Of a stretch of DNA of 64,000 nucleotides, positions 10,586 through 21,760 are shown piece by piece. Position 1 is the first letter of the stretch; each line of letters opens with the position of its first letter. The DNA is from Pohlia nutans. Lineage: Eukaryota > Streptophyta > Bryopsida > Bryales > Mniaceae. Below the pieces are notes generated by a model. The model was not told the DNA's origin, did no database searches, and saw nothing but the letters and a program-made list of their open reading frames with translations. The stretch covers positions 20,230,113 to 20,294,112 of the forward strand of contig CM040092.1 of assembly GCA_022496805.1 (NCBI GenBank), given 5' to 3'. The translations under genes were made by a program, and so were the position numbers.

Positions 10586-11512
10586 CTATTTTCCTAATGT
10601 TGCCATTAATAATCCAAAGTCCATTTCCTCAGTGAATACAAAATTTACATGAGTGGCATTGCTAAATGGGCTAAGTGCAAGAATCATTGTTGCCATAACT
10701 AGAGCAACTGAAGCTATTGTAGTCATAAGAGCAACCAATGCCGTATGTGCAAGATTAGATTGTTGGATATATGAAACCACTTTTGCACGATAAACATGTA
10801 TTCAAATCCTTGTTCAAATCAGAACTCACAAATTGCCGTGAATAAACATGAAGACTTACAAGAAATCAAAATTTTCAAATCTCATGAAGACCATCTTTAA
10901 AAAATTGTTACCTTTAGTGAATGCACTAGTAGAAAACTATGCCCAAAAAAACCAAAATCAAATTTGCAGTTCTTTTGACCAGCTTGATCTACAATTGCTA
11001 AACGAATACAAATTTTTATTTTTCGTTTTGCAACTGCAATTTTAGGAATTTTGGGGCGTGTGATTTACCGTTGAAAAGGTGTTTTCAAGACCTTTCCAAT
11101 GGTATATTACACGTCCCAATTTTTTTAAATTACAGTCGCTAAACTAAAAAAAACAAATATATAGTTGTTTAGCGACTGCAAATCAAGCTAGTCAAAAGAA
11201 CCGCAACCGATTTTGGCTGCGGTTCTTTTTGGCATAATTTTTCACTAGTGATGGCGCAGTAGCATTGAATGTTACACCAACATGCTTTGTTAGTGAAACA
11301 ATTGAAACAGAAGTAACGGCTCGCGCAACAAGAACAGAGATTGAACACGGTAGTTCAGAACTATGATTCTGGACTCTGGTACTCAAAGAACTAGAGGAAC
11401 TTGTAGCCAACTTGTCCAAAGAATTAGCATCTAAATAAAGATCCAATGACTCTTCATCGGAAATAAATTTGTGGTTGTCTATTTGAACTATATCCAACTT
11501 CACCTCTCGGTA
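10586..11512 (-). pseudogene. Fragments of an unknown acidic / membrane protein gene, split by a CACTA MITE
   Basis: On the minus strand, 11503-11251 encodes an acidic Ser-rich stretch with ESLDLYLDANSLDKL. After the MITE at 10924-11250, the frame at 10780-10586 encodes a hydrophobic segment (ALVALMTTIASVALVMATMI) and ends EEMDFGLLMATLGK then stop. The acidic part resembles in style the segment at 16340-16560 (LESLDSIQPYLKSIM), so this may be a second decayed copy of that gene. No family recognised. Confidence 0.35.
10924..11250. mobile_element. CACTA-type MITE (O1)
   Basis: The ends are CACTAGTAGAAAACTATGCC and GGCATAATTTTTCACTAGTG, flanked by a 3-bp duplication ATG (10921-10923 and 11251-11253). 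CACTA ends with 3-bp duplications are the hallmark of En/Spm (CMC) elements. A second copy is at 16036-16351. The interior pairs as a long hairpin around 11090. Confidence 0.8.
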
Positions 11513-12668
11513 TGCTTTATGGACATGATTCCATACTCAACTTTGCATATTATTTGTGTACCTGACTGTCACTAACTTATCACATGACAATTAGAACCTG
11601 CACAACAACATAATTGTTTTTAAATTCTCCTAATTAAACATACACATGCGAAAAAACAAACTATTGCACCTGAAGTCTAAGCATAATACCAAAGAACTAG
11701 TTTAGAAACAAAAGACATAGAAATAATTAAAAATAATATTACCAACCTGTAGCGGGAGCATTCCATAACAAAGTTGTAACAGACATCACCGGAGATGTCA
11801 AATAAGTAACATCTCTAGAGGGTGTTTTCACGGTAGGGTGTTCAAAATTTATAGTGTGACATCACATATGAAGCAAAATGTGGCAATAAACATTTTCTAT
11901 TGGTCATTGAAATTAGTTTTTGACAAAAAACCAACCACAGTGAAAAAAGGTTCTAGGATTGTATGTATATTAATAATTTTAAAAATAATATAAAATAGTA
12001 TTTGGATCAAGATGTAATACATTGCATTCGGTGATGTTGTAGAATAAATATGTTATTGCCTTAATTAATACGTTTCATTGAAGATATAGCAATAGCAATA
12101 ATTTTCCTCAATTTCTATAACATAAAGGTATTGTATTCACAAAAAATTCAAAAAGATTATGTGATCAAGGTGGATATTAGAAGTATAGGGCAGCAATTTT
12201 TGTTCTTTTACATTCAACGCCCTTTAAAATGGCGAGTTTCCAGGAAAAAAAAAAAAAAAACGGAACCTGTGGTGTGGTTGGAATATGCATTCAACATGGT
12301 TTGCAAGCGGATTAATTGATATCAACAAGAATATTCCAAAAGATTATGAGAATATTTCAAAAGATTCAACAATAATATAAAGGATTCTAAAAAGATTTAA
12401 AAAAATTCCATTTTACTATATTAATTTTTTTGGGTGTTTTTCCTCTTTATTATATTACGTCATTAATGCAACTACTTTACAACATTAGAAACTTCTTTCT
12501 TTTTAAACTATAATACCCTAGTATGAAATCACCCTAGATCTAGAGACAAAGGAACAAGAATATGGATTAGGACAATCCATAATTCTACTCCCATGTTTAA
12601 CAAATTGCAGAGGAATTCAGCGGTGTTGGCCATATGGTCGAATGGGACATTTATCAAGATTGCGGTGA
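11513..12668. other. AT-rich intergenic DNA, nothing recognised
   Basis: No open frame with coding character, no RNA gene and no inverted-repeat ends were found. A short A-tract lies near 12245. Confidence 0.5.
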
Positions 12669-13245
12669 TTAACTCCTAAACGTCCTCACCCCTCTCCAAA
12701 TTTGGCAGTTTTGAAAAAATGCATCATAAAATGCTACCCAAAGGGATATTCTGAACTTGATGTATGATTAAAAGTTGTACATTACCAATTTTAGATTCTA
12801 TCCATACGGTTAGATTTGCGATTTCTATCACCAATATTTTGTACAAAATTTGAAACTTAAAACTGAAAATTCTTTTGTAATATGATTACAAATAAGATAT
12901 TAACAATTTGTACATGAAATTTGTTGTGATTGGTCGAAATGTAATACTCTAAGTGTAGTGATTTCTAGAGATTTTCTGGTTGCTTAATTTTATGAGTTGA
13001 CTTTTTTAAAAGCACTTTTATACTGAAATCTTCGAAATTTTGGGTGAATCACTATAACATGAAATGAGGCATAGAAACTTCACAAATCATCCGGTTTCTA
13101 ATCGGATCACACATGCATGAAGCTAACTTCCCATAAAAATATATAGTAAAAGATCCACACTGCAAAAAGTCAATGACGAATGAGAAATCTAAGTTTGATT
13201 CTGTTTATCGTCCACATTCTTGACGGTTGGACGTTTAGGGGTTAA
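12669..13245. mobile_element. TTAA-ended element, family B (B1)
   Basis: TTAACTCCTAAACGTCCTCACC to GGACGTTTAGGGG-TTAA, 577 bp. It matches B2 (578 bp), B3 (568 bp) and the reversed B4 (583 bp) along the whole length. It sits at the very 3' end of the recombinase-like pseudogene, whose frame now stops inside it. Confidence 0.85.
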
Positions 13246-14494
13246 CTAGCAAGTTCTTTGGAATAGAGGAAAGTGAAGCAGAAAGTTGAGGTAAAGACGG
13301 TTGTCTACATTGATTACTAATAACACTTTGAATTTGATGATGGCCAGAGGCGGATTGCAACAACTCATGTAGAGGAGCTTCAACAATAATCTCACGATTA
13401 TAGAGGCCATTTTGATTAGCCGTTGATTCAACAACTGGTGTTTAGAGATCAGACATTAGTTCAAGCTAGGTAATGTAGTGAATGTCAGGCGGTGGGGTAT
13501 AACAGTCGGAATTATCATGTTCATGACACTTGTTAGTCGTACTTGGGATAATATGACCAACATTATTACAATTGAACACATTTCCTACAAGTAATGAAAC
13601 ATTTTTGTGATAGACAAAACCTAAACTGGAGCGATCTGAAGCTCGCGGTACTCAAAAATTGCATACTCACGACATTGAGCGTATGACATAGATGAACCAT
13701 TGAGGTAAGATTTTATGCTAGCCCTTTGCATTGCCTGCAACAAAAAAATGAACAAACATAATTAGTAATTAATATTACAAAGCTAATAATTGACATACCA
13801 ATATCAAACCAACCTAAACTGAAACAAAAGCATGGTGTATTGAAAAAATCATCTCACCTTATGCTTCATATCTAACGTTGCACCATATATGTTGAGTATC
13901 CTAGGATTCTTGTGTCCAGTAATCCCACAAATCACATACTTAGGAATACCAACTAAATTCATTCTACTGATTGCAGTTGCTCGGTCAGACTTATTGGCAT
14001 TGTCCTTTAGAGTAGAGACTATCCAATGACACTCCCCATCAATGTTGGCCCTTCAAGTCCAATGTGCTATTTATAACCCTTTACATATTGGCGTTTGTGA
14101 ATATCGTTCTTTATTCATCTAAAGTTTTTCATTCATCTGTGGTTATATGAGAGGAAGTATGGCACCCAGATCCAGATCTGTACCGCACTAGCCTTATATG
14201 CAATCACTTCTTTCTTGTTTCTCATCTTGTCTTGCATTTCAGATCGTTAAAGAGTGCCATCATTTTTATTCTTAGAATTGTGGTTTTTGGGCAATTTTTT
14301 GTTTTGCAATCTTTTCAAAACGCCCTACGGATTTTTCGACTCGTCTAATGCACTACAATGCTTTCCTCAAGCTTTTGTTGTTTTTCCTTGTTACTTTCTA
14401 AACCCTTGCCAGCCTTTCCGACTTAGGGTTTTCGACAAATTGGTTTAGAAAGCATCACTTATGTTTAATTGAACTAACTTCAATGTAAACACAT

Positions 14495-14776
14495 TGTTGA
14501 TTTTGTAGTCTTGGCGGACAGAGACACCACCACCAGCGTGAGGGCTCGGTGAATGCCAAGAAACAACATCACAACGATGGTATAGTGGAGATTATGCTTG
14601 ACTTCGCAAAATTGAAGTACATGGAAGGAGTGGCGGTTGTCACAACGAAGAAAGCTCTCGTTTGTTATATTGCGACTAACTCTAGCTATCTTCGCTATTT
14701 GCTTCACTCACCTTCGGACAATGCTAAGGCTAACATTCATACGTTTCTACCACACACTCGTTTAAGGTTCATCTAG
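14495..14776 (+). other. Possible exon of an unknown gene fragment inside the pseudogene
   Basis: After an acceptor-like TTGATTTTGTAG, a plus-strand frame of about 90 codons runs to a TAG at 14774-14776. It includes IVEIMLDFAKLKYMEG and SYLRYLLHSPSDNAKAN. It is opposite in strand to, and interrupts, the recombinase-like pseudogene. I recognise no family. It could be a captured host gene fragment. Confidence 0.25.
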
Positions 14777-15278
14777 AGGGTCGCAAAAAAATGCACCAAA
14801 ACTTCAGGTCACTAGCTAGATGGAGCCCTATCATACTTCTTCCAACACGAAACAACATCCTTATCATACAAGTTAACAGGTCTTCTGAACTACTCTTGTT
14901 GGCATTTACTTATAGTAGCCTTGTGGTTTTTTGATGTACGTTCTGTATACCTGAAAAGAAAAATATTTATTATAAATCAATGTTTACAACCAATTAATCA
15001 GACCAATAGTTACAACAAAGTGACTTAAAAAAAAAAAAACAAAAAGAGGGTATTTACTTAACAAATTTCTTACCAAAGAAAGGATTGATTTTGATTTTGA
15101 AATCTTTGTATTCTAAATCTTGTAGTCCTGACAACCCCAAACTAGAAAAACTTTGGTACAGTACCAAGCAATATGCTTTTGCAAATCCATGGGGTAATGC
15201 ATTATGTAGGATTTATGAGCAATAATGACATATTCTTTTAAGAAAGAAATCACCTTCACCTTTTTATGAGGTTTATTA

Positions 15279-15394
15279 CATTAGTAGAAATCTTGTTCAA
15301 TGCAACATGTTCTCAAAATTGAGTCACTAAGACATGGCACAACGGGCATTTAGTCATTAAAGACATGTCCCATTGGACAATAGTTCTACTAGTG
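15279..15394. mobile_element. Short CACTA-like inverted-repeat element
   Basis: Ends CATTAGTAGAAATC and GTTCTACTAGTG resemble the CACTAGTAGAAA ends of O1/O2. Only about 116 bp long. Confidence 0.45.
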
Positions 15395-16035
15395 TAAGCA
15401 CCGCTGTCTATCGATTGCTTCATAATCTCTTCAACTGTTGGACTAATTGTATCAAAGAAAACACAATGACAAAGCTTGAAGTCAATCTCGTTTAACTTTG
15501 TTCAACCCGATTTGCTTTTTTCGAATTCTACGCAAGATTTGGTTTAGAGAATTGTACATGTTTCCTGTGGATCCCGATGGAAACTACTGGCCAGAATCTT
15601 TGTACAAGGCCAAAAAAAATGCTTCATCAAATCTGTCAACTCTTCAATATTATATTCGTCTATAGAGTTTGAATCTGCATAATTTGTATCACACTTCTAC
15701 AAGTCAAAGAGATTCATGAGCCACGTATCGTTTCGGAGACTAGGGTTATCTCTATCGTTCATACATTTCTCCAATAAATTTCAATCTACTTTTAAAAAGA
15801 TTCGAGTAAGAAGATGAATATCTACAAGATCACAAGGATTTACAACATTTGTCTAAACAACATCCACACAAAGAACTTACAACGACATCTCTCTCAATAA
15901 TATCTACATTTGGCCCACTAGCCAAATCAAAACAATTATTAGAATCAAATAAGCCATTTGTTGAAATTACAACGTCATCGACAACGTTGGACGTTTGCAG
16001 CGGACCTACGACATCAAGATCACACTCAACATCAC

Positions 16036-16351
16036 CACTAGTAGAAAACTATGTCAAAAAAACTGCAGCTAAAATCGACAGCGGTTCTTCTAACCAGCCA
16101 AATCTGCAGTTGCTAAACGACTACATTTTATTATTATTTAACAACTTCAATTTTAGGATTTTTAATATACCGTTGGAAAGGTCTTGAAAATACCTTTTCA
16201 AAGATATATTGCACACTCCAAAATTCTCAAAATTGCAGCCACAAAACGAAAAAGAAAATTTGTAGTCGTCTAGCGACTGCAGATTAGGATGGTCAATAAA
16301 ACTGTAGTTGATTTTGGTTGCGGTTTTTTTTGGCATAGTTTTCTACTAGTG
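16036..16351. mobile_element. CACTA-type MITE (O2)
   Basis: CACTAGTAGAAAACTATGTC to GGCATAGTTTTCTACTAGTG, flanked by CAC on both sides (16033-16035 and 16352-16354). The interior is homologous to O1, including the CCGTTGGAAAGGTCTT core. It interrupts the recombinase-like pseudogene. Confidence 0.85.
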
Positions 16352-16912
16352 CACGTTGTAAACCTGCTTTCATTATAGATTTGAGATATGGTTGAATGGA
16401 ATCCAAACTCTCAAGATCGGACACTAATATAGAGTTTATCAAACCAGGATGTTGGATCAAAGGATTGACCTGAATTGTATCTACATTCTCAAGATCCAGC
16501 TGCACATTATCTACAATTGCAAAAGAAGGTTGCTGCAACAAATTTACACCAATGAGTTGCTCTTGAATCGGATATATTATAACAAAAAAATAAAAATAAA
16601 TCTTTATAAATAGAAGGACCAAGCAAACTCACGAAGGATGATGTATCAATGAGATCATTTGGTGTTTCAACATATGAAGAACTCTCTGCAAATTGACGAC
16701 CAAGATTGTTCTTGGACTTTTTAACACTCATTTTCTTCCACTATGGAGATCCACTAGGAGGCAATGATTCCGACAACAATCATGGTATCAATTTAAATGA
16801 GCATTCCATAATAGGAGACTTGTCTACAACAAGACTATTAGCATGACTCTCTCTAATGCGTTTGCCCTTAAGCCTCAAAGACTTTCTAACTTCTGTCATA
16901 ATGATTTTTTTT

Positions 16913-17983
16913 TGTTGTCTAAAAGAAATTATGTACATTTTCTCTCAAAGAATACAGTAAAATATTCAACAACTCCTTAATTTGTTAAAAAATTGACTAT
17001 ATTCTTCCAAGCCATATTGACAACGAACTCTCTTGAAAGTTACACAATCGTCAAGATCATCTACAACATCATCCTACAACAAAAACAATAAATCAAGGCT
17101 ACAACTACTTCACGCCTCTTCTTGGGCCTCTTCTCTACCGAGTTAGACGACAAAGAGAGTCCATAAAAAAGAAATACAAACTCTCATGATGGAACTAAAC
17201 TTCTAGACCCTTGAAACAATCACATGTTGTGTTGTAAAAAAAATACCACATGATTCCATGTTGCACAAAACTTATACTCAATGACATCCTGTAAAAAATT
17301 GCATGTATTAGAGACGATTTCAAACATGCATTATGGATAATTACAAAAATTAGGCTAAAAAAACTAAATAAGCACACAAATCACAGCCACAATCAAAACT
17401 AAACAACAATTAGTGACAATGTCATAGCGCATAGAAAACATTACTAGGAAACAACAAAAGTAATTACCAAAATCAAAATGGCTCGAATAATACTCCAGTA
17501 AACCGGTGGCATATGAAAAATGGTACCATGACGGACATGAAAACAACAAAAATGAACCAATCATGTTTGCGCTACACACCTACAAGAGTATGCAAGGGCA
17601 AGTACAAGAGACACAATACTGAGCTGGGAGCAAACAAGAAAATATAATGAAAAACCAAGAATGAGAGAGACAAAGTATACCATCGAAACCTTACTCAGAA
17701 TAAACAATACAAATTCAAGTGGCCCATTTGACCCAAAACATTATCTAAAATGATTGTAGCTAATTAAGAACAAAAAAACAACCCTTCAAATAGACCACAT
17801 TATAGGCTATATTTATTTAAGATGATAGTTAAATCTTAAAATCATTAATGCAAATTTCGTAGACTTGGTTTTTGCAAGTTCAACTTTACTACTACAAAAA
17901 TTATAAAAAATAAACCACTTTATGATATTTGTTTGAATGTATATATATATAAATTTGATAACAAGGTCCCGAACAAGGTTCTA
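16913..17983. other. AT-rich DNA without recognised features
   Basis: I see no convincing gene, RNA or terminal repeats here. Short frames on the minus strand between 17195 and 17580 are Phe/Ile-rich and look like chance. Confidence 0.5.
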
Positions 17984-18782
17984 TCAACCTCTAAGCGTCC
18001 CTAGCTTTTTTGGGCTTAAAATCATCATTGCTTTTGATGTGTTATAGGTCTAAATGTAAGTGAGGTATAGAAATCTCAACCGTACAATCTTATAATATAC
18101 ATGTTGTAGATGATGTGGATCAAATTTGGAGTCATTTGGCCATATCGATTGCAAGATCATAGTGTTTTAGTGTAAAAAAGGATGCTGAAATTTTTCTAGC
18201 AACACAGTTAGAGGTGAAATTCGTTTTCAAAATTACTCAAATGAAAAAATTTCAACTATAAAGTAGTTCAAAATCATCATGTAAACACATTGGTACAAAA
18301 AAAGCTCATGAAAAATTTTGATGTGCCCTAAAATGGCCATACAATGTTCAAAAGTGGCCCGAAAAGTGACCCATTTGACCCAAAAAGCAAAATGTGTCCA
18401 AACTAGACCCGTGCACTAAAATGACTCCCAAACATTCAGAACAACATGGATTGACATGAAAATTTTACCATAACAACTAGACTTCAAGGGGAATCCAACC
18501 CAATTTTTTTATATTGAAATTGGACATGGGATGAAGGAGATACAAGCGCCCGAAGTTGCAGCCATCAAAATGCACAAAAACTGTTCAAAAAAAAGACCCC
18601 TACTTTCAAATAATCACCAAAAATTCAATACATCTTGGATTGATTTGAAACTTTTACCACTCATTTATGTGGTTTGTTTTTCCTAACATTTCATTGAAAT
18701 CGGAAACCTTTTGCAAAAGTTATAGCTCTTCAAAGATGAACGTACCCCCAAAAACATGGACGCTGGGACGGTTAGGGGTTAA
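17984..18782. mobile_element. TTAA-ended element, family C (C4, reversed)
   Basis: Reads CCTCTAAGCGTCCCTAGC at the left and GGGACGGTTAGGGG-TTAA at the right, 799 bp. It is the reverse of C1-C3. The left tetramer has mutated to TCAA. No coding frame in any copy. Confidence 0.8.
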
Positions 18783-19504
18783 ACATAAAATATTTTAAAA
18801 TGCAAAGTAATCAAGATGCAAGACATATTTTTGTTGTAACATATAGATATTTAAATCTTAAATGATATGCCATAGCCTAAATTTTTCTAAAAAGTTTTAA
18901 ATTTCATTTGAATTAATGTAAGATTGAATTTAAAGCAATTTAATGTGTCATTTAGAGGATATTTTTTGTACTTTCACTTTCTATGAATACAAGTTTAGAA
19001 AGGTCTATATAAAGTACGATAAGACAATTTCAATTTTTCTTGGTTTAAATAAAAAACATAAGAATTTTAGAATGCCTTTGTTGTTGTAATAATATAGCTT
19101 ACTAATAAAATGTATTTAGGCAAACAGTTTGAGAAAATTTCAACTTGTTTATGGATCATTTGCCTACAATATTTTCTTAATACATATGGTATTTCACATA
19201 ATATTCTACTAAAACTAGATGAACATATATTGGCTAGCGGTGGAATTGTCTTGGAGAGTGTGCAAGCATGCGTGCATCAATGTGCGTTACTTTACTATAA
19301 TTACCACTTGTAAGTTTATACATTTATATTTCCTTCACAAATATCAAATGAAAAATTATCAAAAATTTACTATTTTTAGAAAGCATTGAATGTATGATTA
19401 TTATTTCTTTCTTAAGATCAACAATCCTTGAAATAAGTAATAGTGTAAAATGACCTTTTCATAGACTGTAATGAGAGAAAACATGTGTACATTCAATTTT
19501 TTTA
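18783..19504. other. AT-rich DNA without recognised features
   Basis: No gene, repeat ends or RNA seen. Confidence 0.5.
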
Positions 19505-20082
19505 TTAATCCCTAAGTGTCTCATTGACCATATTTGGTTGATCTAAAATTTTAGAGTTACCAAAATTTCAGCAAACTTTAAATGTCCATAACATTTGCAA
19601 AAATAAAAAATTGAACGTGATTATTTTCACTTGTAAATATTGAAACTGATCAACCTTTTCAAAAATAAAATTTGAAAAGAAAGATCACTGAGTTTCCTCT
19701 AAAGCCCTCGATGTGACAATATCTCAAATTGTCACAATTTTGAAAATCTACCCGGAATGGAATCCTTAGGTTTGTTATTGAATAAGATTTTTCCTAACAT
19801 GAACAAGGTAACTATCATGTAAAATCAAATTTTTTGACCTATCATATTTGATTTCAAATCAAAATGACTAAACATGTATTCTTTATGAATTTTCAAAGAT
19901 AATTTTTATAAAATTATTATTAAAAAATTCATAACATTTTTTCAAAATTTAACCATATGGATGTTGTCTTATAGTTGTGCTCTACAAATATGTTTAAGGA
20001 TTGCAACTTATAAAAGTTGTATAAGATGGACATTATAATACACCTAGTTTTTTAAGAAAACCCCTGTGTACTTAGGGGTTGA
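19505..20082. mobile_element. TTAA-ended element, family F (single copy)
   Basis: Left TTAATCCCTAAGTGTCTC and right GTGTACTTAGGGG-TTGA. The interior does not match the other families. The assignment rests on the shared ends only. Confidence 0.5.
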
Positions 20083-20870
20083 TTCGGAAAAGTCATTTTC
20101 ACTTGGTGTACATCTCGATAATCAATATCAAACTTTGTTGAGAAAAAAAAAAATACCCAAAAAACTTTGACCTTTCATAACTTTTGTACAAAATACCCAA
20201 ATATTCCCTCTGTCCCATAAAAAGACTATGAAAACTTCTCTATGCAGAGTGGTTTTCACGGATTTTTTTACAGGTGAATTAGGGAGTATTCAAGAGGGAA
20301 TAACGTTTTTTTTGAGGCAATAAAATCTTCTTCTAGTTGCCAACAACATCAATGAGAAAAATGACTCTAGCTACTAGTTACTCGAGTTTATTAAGAGTTT
20401 GTTCGTTCAAGGTCATAGGTCAAAATACTTACAATAGTTTTTAAAAATTGAATGAATTTAATAATAATAGTTTTGCTCAATAGAAACAGTGGCGATTTTG
20501 GGTGTCCCTACTTTAGACTGTCATAGCCATTTTTATAATAAATAACATTTTTATAGTGATACTAGAACAACGTTTTCATTTGGGCTTTTTGGCGCCAAAT
20601 TGCACCAATGAGAAGTAATTTGGCTACAAAGCAACCAAAATTTCAATATTAGATCACCAAAAATCTTCAATTTTGTATAAAATATTAGATGAATTACCAG
20701 ATTTGGACGAAAACAACATATAGATGAAAAGTAGTCTCTATCCAAAATATGAATGAATGTAGAAACATGTGGTTCTACCATATTATTTTCTGCCGCCAGT
20801 TTAGCACTCTTCTTAAAAAAAAAAAACAGCTATTTTTCTAATGAATAACATTCTTCTAGGTACATAAACA

Positions 20871-21131
20871 TTATTTTCTCCCTTTTTGAAGGAATGCCGG
20901 AAGCTTCCAGCGAGCTTCGCAGCCTCGTGCCACAGTTTGCAAAAAGAGCAGCGCGGGGTCAGTCACTTGACGGAGCTCCGTCGGTCGCGGCTTCGCCATC
21001 GCCGCTCTCAGCCTTGCTTGCTCCCCAATACACTCTTCTGTGCACACAAATTCCGACGATTCCATTGACCTAAAGTAATTCCCCGCACTCTTGATCTGTT
21101 CCGCAATTTTGCGCTCTTCAAAATGACCCAT
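20871..21131 (-). CDS. Possible small protein divergent from the b561 gene
   Basis: An 86-aa frame runs from ATG at 21131 to TAA. It is clearly richer in G+C than its surroundings, with a mix of charged residues (FEERKIAEQIKSAGNYF, ECIGEQARLRAAMAKPRPTELRQ). It starts 630 bp from, and divergent to, the b561 start codon, so the two could share a promoter. I do not recognise the protein. It might instead be a first exon or the 5' leader of the neighbouring transcript read backwards. Confidence 0.35.
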   Translation of the reverse strand: MGHFEERKIAEQIKSAGNYFRSMESSEFVCTEECIGEQARLRAAMAKPRPTELRQVTDPALLFLQTVARGCEARWKLPAFLQKGRK

Positions 21132-21760
21132 TTGTCGGTGGAAACCCTAAGAAATCCGTGAGTCCCCACCGCTGCCACCATTCTTTTGTATTAATTCTTC
21201 TCTATTACCAGTTCAACAAATAGAGATTGCATCATTTAACAGCAGGTGGCGAATTCTGTACGGGAGCCTCTCTACGACTTAATGTTTTTTTTTTTTTTTT
21301 TTTTTTTTTCCAAGCGGTCGGATTAGTGAGAGTTAGGGTTTTTATTTTTCCTATGCGTGCACGAGGAATCTGTATGTTTGGAGTATTTTGAATTATTTTT
21401 TTCTAATTTGAAATTATTTTTGGTACTGCAGATGGAATAATTTAAGCAGGGGACTGCCGGAATGCAAGGCTGAATTCTTTCTGTGAGATGTACAGGAGTT
21501 TGTTTACGACTTAAGGAGGTTGCCGATTAGGCGTTGGATCTGAGGAATATTATTTTACGAGCTCATGAATCGAGGAATTTATTTTTTCAGTCGGTGATGG
21601 TATGCGTGCACGAGAATGTATTCGGAGAGTCGATCGGGAGAGCGTCCCTCTTGTTGCTTGGATGCGACTTACAGGCAGAAATTGGGAGTTAGAGCAGCAG
21701 TGTTTGGATGGTTGATCGAGAGCTTAAACTCGTGAGAGCGGGAATAAGAGATCGGCCAGC
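21132..21760 (+). promoter_or_regulatory. Promoter and 5' leader region of the b561 gene
   Basis: It contains a 29-base T-tract near 21282-21310 and GC-richer DNA typical of a leader between about 21440 and 21760. An acceptor-like TACTGCAG at 21424-21431 could end a leader intron. No TATA box could be assigned with confidence. Confidence 0.35.

Larger units (their letters stand above)
13246..16912 (-). pseudogene. Decayed multi-exon gene for a Crypton-like tyrosine recombinase
   Basis: The clearest exon is about 14049-13858 (minus), a 64-codon frame ending at AAG|GTGAGA. It contains SDRATAISRMN, then GIPKYVICGITGHKN, then RILNIY. This has the layout of tyrosine-recombinase box II (R...GI...I...TGHK...Y); ITGHK is typical of Crypton-type enzymes. 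It splices in phase to 13734-13671 and from C|GTGAGTAT to 13584 onward (Ser/Gln-rich tail). Upstream pieces fit the family in order: KHFFWPCTK near 15620, SLNQILRRIRKK near 15530, LQDLEYKDFKI near 15110, and RPVNLYDKD with W.KKYDRAP near 14850. A possible N-terminus (MTEVRKSLRLKGKRIR) starts at about 16899. Several in-frame TGA/TAG codons and frame slips show it is dead. MITEs at 15279-15394 and 16036-16351 and a plus-strand segment near 14060-14800 interrupt it. Confidence 0.5.

Noticed and set aside
16293..16731. Two overlapping minus-strand frames as separate intact genes
   Set aside because: They are pieces of the decayed gene at 13246-16912, with stops just upstream and a MITE at one end.
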